Made by a program: the position numbers and the translations under genes. Shown here piece by piece: positions 63,101-64,000 of a stretch of 64,000 bases of DNA (position 1 is the stretch's first letter; each line of letters begins with the position of its first letter). The notes beneath the pieces were generated by a model. It saw nothing but the letters and a program-made list of their open reading frames with translations, was not told where the DNA came from and ran no database searches. This DNA comes from Clostridium scatologenes. Lineage in GTDB: Bacteria > Bacillota > Clostridia > Clostridiales > Clostridiaceae. The stretch covers positions 434,001 through 498,000 of the forward strand of contig NZ_CP009933.1 of the NCBI RefSeq assembly GCF_000968375.1, in the 5' to 3' direction.

Positions 63101-63235
63101 GTTGCTATGATGTGTGGACTTTTGACAGCTACTTTTCTAACATTTATTGTTGTTCCAGTAGTATATTCTTTAATTAATACTAAATTAGAGCAAAGATTAG
63201 CAAATAAAAAACTTCTACAAATGTCTAAAGATTAA
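60170..63235 (+). CDS. RND-superfamily efflux permease, second copy
   Basis: A 1021-residue AcrB-like permease, roughly 70% identical by eye to the 9929-13087 product along its whole length. TM4 retains the paired proton-relay Asp residues (LGILVDDAIVIGDV). The repeat-2 segments SLIGVVIRNAILLIEYI and SQRFRPIILSSTATITALIP are present. It lacks the ~30-residue Lys-rich C-terminal tail of the first copy. Its operon has its own TetR repressor, unlike the first pair, so the two pumps are likely under different control. Confidence 0.92.
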   Translation: MGLIKAAIKNKKIVLFLVAIIIVSGFYCYSGISKQETPDVGSPAAMITTVYPGASPSDIEKLVTKKVEQKAEEIDGCDYVQSYSESNASIVIINLNNDADEDKAWRDLRDKIKDLKSELPNGCNDSEINTNLTETAGTIISISGNNYSYQQLGDYADDIKKQIRNTDGISRIDVKGKQDRQVNVQVDWNKVNKYKVSVKDICTVLSAQNIDIPSGSLNLATGKIKVNTPGMFSSLHDIENTVIGVSSSTGETIKIKDIAKVYMDYDNDFTYKFTDNGQNAVLLAAYFQQNKNVIPIGNDIQKKLDTIKKGMPSDLKIDEVTFQPKDVNDSVSFFMKNLRDGIILVIITVLIGMGFRNAMVISTVIPISICMNFIIMYAFGIKVEQMSTTALIIALGILVDDAIVIGDVVQVGIDEGLKRNEAAFTGIKKLFVPVFTSTLIIVGAFLPLLSISGVVGKFLKTLPQVVIICVICSYLCALFVTPAMSSLFFKKSKESKGENPVRMMFEHLLKYGLKHKKTVISAALAVFAAALILMKTLGMQLFPYVDKDIIYIDVSNEKVADIKNTSKLVNQIEGMLKQQKEVTNYTSAIGGGMPKFYVTLPTVAPADNTAQIMVKLDLNKTKRFKTRQELVEYMQNQIDSNISGGTATVNQLEEATPIGAPIRLRLTGDDLDQIQKASEKIEQQLKNMPGTMNVRDDAAKKTYEFEVNIDENRASQLGLLKSDILQQINIALKGYKASTYRKNGSEYDIMVKTNISSIEDLKNLYIESSITNKKIPLYEVASIKLNSEIDKITHYKEDRTITIYSDVKSGYNSVNIENALKQKIDGMNLDPIKVIYDGEKAQISKYFTSLGVAGILILVIIYVLLFVQFKSFMQPLVIMCSLPLSLIGVAIGLHAFGMNLSLTAFMGVISLIGVVIRNAILLIEYINDARENGFSIDDACMHAVSQRFRPIILSSTATITALIPLAFSGSALFGPMSVAMMCGLLTATFLTFIVVPVVYSLINTKLEQRLANKKLLQMSKD

Positions 63236-63323
63236 AAATAGATTAGAAATAACTGTGCTATCAATATCATCACTTCATATTAATTTTGTATATGTGAAAG
63301 TTAAGCTAGTAAATATATTTTAT

Positions 63324-63358
63324 AAATTCTCCAAAGAGTTTCTTTGGAGAATTTTTTT
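63324..63358 (+). terminator. Terminator after second RND operon
   Basis: AAATTCTCCAAAGA (63324-63337), loop GTT, TCTTTGGAGAATTT (63341-63354), then T-run: a perfect 14-bp stem. The remaining bases up to 63543 hold the unresolved promoter of the next gene and no other feature I can support. Confidence 0.9.
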
Positions 63359-63543
63359 CATATTTAAATAATCACTTGATATCAATATAACAAAAATGTA
63401 ATGTTAATGAAATATACTTCAATTGCTGATATAGATAGAATCATATAAAATAGGTTACATGAAATGAAGTTAACAGTACTGATTAATATCAATAAATGTT
63501 ATAGTAGACAGCCTCCAGATAAAGAAAAAAGGGAGATTTATAA

Positions 63544-64000
63544 ATGAGAAATATATTAAGTGTAGAAAAAATTGAAAAGTATTATGGAAATAAAGATAAT
63601 GTAACAAAGGCTATAGATAATATTAGCTTTAAGGTAGATGAAGGTGAGTTCGTTGGAATAATGGGGCCCTCAGGAAGTGGTAAAACTACATTACTTAACT
63701 GTATATCAACTATTGACAATGTTACTACGGGAAAGATATTAATAAATGATAGTGATATTACAAGATTAAAATCAAAAGCATTAGATAAATTTAGACAAAA
63801 TGAGTTAGGTTTTATATTTCAAGACTTTAATTTATTGGACACCCTTACAGCTTATGAAAATATTGCTTTAGCATTAACAATAAAAGGTGAAAAGAGTTCA
63901 GCAATAGATGAAAAAATAAAAGCAGTAGCACAGTATTTAGAAATAGGATAAGTATTAAATAAATACCCTTATCAGATGTCAGGAGGACAAAAGCAAAGAG
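63544..64000 (+). pseudogene. BceA-like ABC transporter ATPase with in-frame stop; 3' end outside window
   Basis: The reading frame gives an ABC ATPase of the BceA/YxdL peptide-resistance type: GIMGPSGSGKTTLLNCIS (Walker A at ~38-48) and FIFQDFNLLDTLTAYENI (Q loop). A TAA at 63949-63951 ends the frame after 135 codons. The very next codons, still in the same frame, read VLNKYPYQMSGGQKQR, the expected ABC signature. A typical gene would read through here with one sense codon. It is therefore either a nonsense mutation or a sequence error. If real, the ATPase is truncated before its signature and Walker B and would be inactive. The partner permease is beyond the window. Confidence 0.75.

Overview
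The window is low-GC, Gram-positive DNA that looks like Clostridium sensu stricto. The grounds are very AT-rich intergenic DNA, strong GGAGG-type ribosome binding sites, GTG and TTG starts, a tyrosyl T-box leader, and anaerobe-specific enzymes such as an oxygen-sensitive 2-hydroxyacyl-CoA dehydratase with its ASKHA activase and an FeS Old-Yellow-Enzyme. I do not assign a species. It is a chromosomal region rich in small catabolic operons, each with its own regulator. I see no rRNA, tRNA, CRISPR array or complete prophage.

Layout. 1-8.4 kb: a DapA-family aldolase/lyase (cut by the window edge), an MFS carrier, an FAH-family enzyme, a chemoreceptor, a second near-duplicate MFS carrier and a LacI regulator. 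They are tied together by shared operators and duplicated leader hairpins. 8.7-13.1 kb: first RND adaptor/permease pair. 13.2-16.7 kb: exonuclease-BRCT protein, pentapeptide protein, DEAD-box helicase and a small tyrosine recombinase. 16.7-17.77 kb: about 1.1 kb without genes but with two consensus promoters facing outward. The leftward one drives a possible 550-nt noncoding transcript; the rightward one is flanked by palindromes and serves an acyl-CoA thioesterase-like hydrolase. 19.1-19.8 kb: a broken gene and a 147-bp element with inverted termini. 19.8-22.6 kb: ECF sigma/anti-sigma pair, MarR regulator, ICMT-like methyltransferase and a CcdC-like membrane protein. 22.7-26.6 kb: a TetR regulator divergent from an OYE, decarboxylase-type amidohydrolase and SDR operon.

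26.7-36.5 kb: HemN-like radical SAM protein, XRE regulator, ABC-F protein, a cluster of large foldback elements, a diguanylate cyclase, an AhpD-like protein, a PadR/membrane-protein pair and a frameshifted AEC carrier. 36.6-44.9 kb: a pathway region resembling the E. coli ydi genes: YdiB-like quinate/shikimate dehydrogenase, type II dehydroquinase, VOC protein, AraC regulator, YdiF-like CoA-transferase, MaoC hydratase, ketopantoate-reductase-like protein, IclR regulator and a TIM-barrel epimerase. 45-49.7 kb: two YdcZ-type transporters, a Crp/Fnr regulator, and a 2-hydroxyacyl-CoA dehydratase subunit next to an unusual fusion of a second subunit with its activase. 49.8-55.2 kb: two GlpT-like organophosphate antiporters and a PhoP/PhoR-like two-component system. 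55.4-58.1 kb: FRG-domain protein, then T-box and tyrS. 58.2-64 kb: TetR regulator with a second RND pair, and a BceA-like ABC ATPase carrying an in-frame stop.

The most unusual unexplained DNA is (i) the foldback cluster at 30.73-31.57 kb, with two degenerate copies of one family; (ii) the possible orphan transcript at 16.88-17.44 kb; (iii) the two duplicated, apparently covarying leaders of the MFS paralogues; and (iv) the 147-bp terminal-inverted-repeat element at 19.53-19.68 kb. No clearly new protein system was recognised. The fused dehydratase-activase and the OYE/decarboxylase/SDR operon are the best protein leads.
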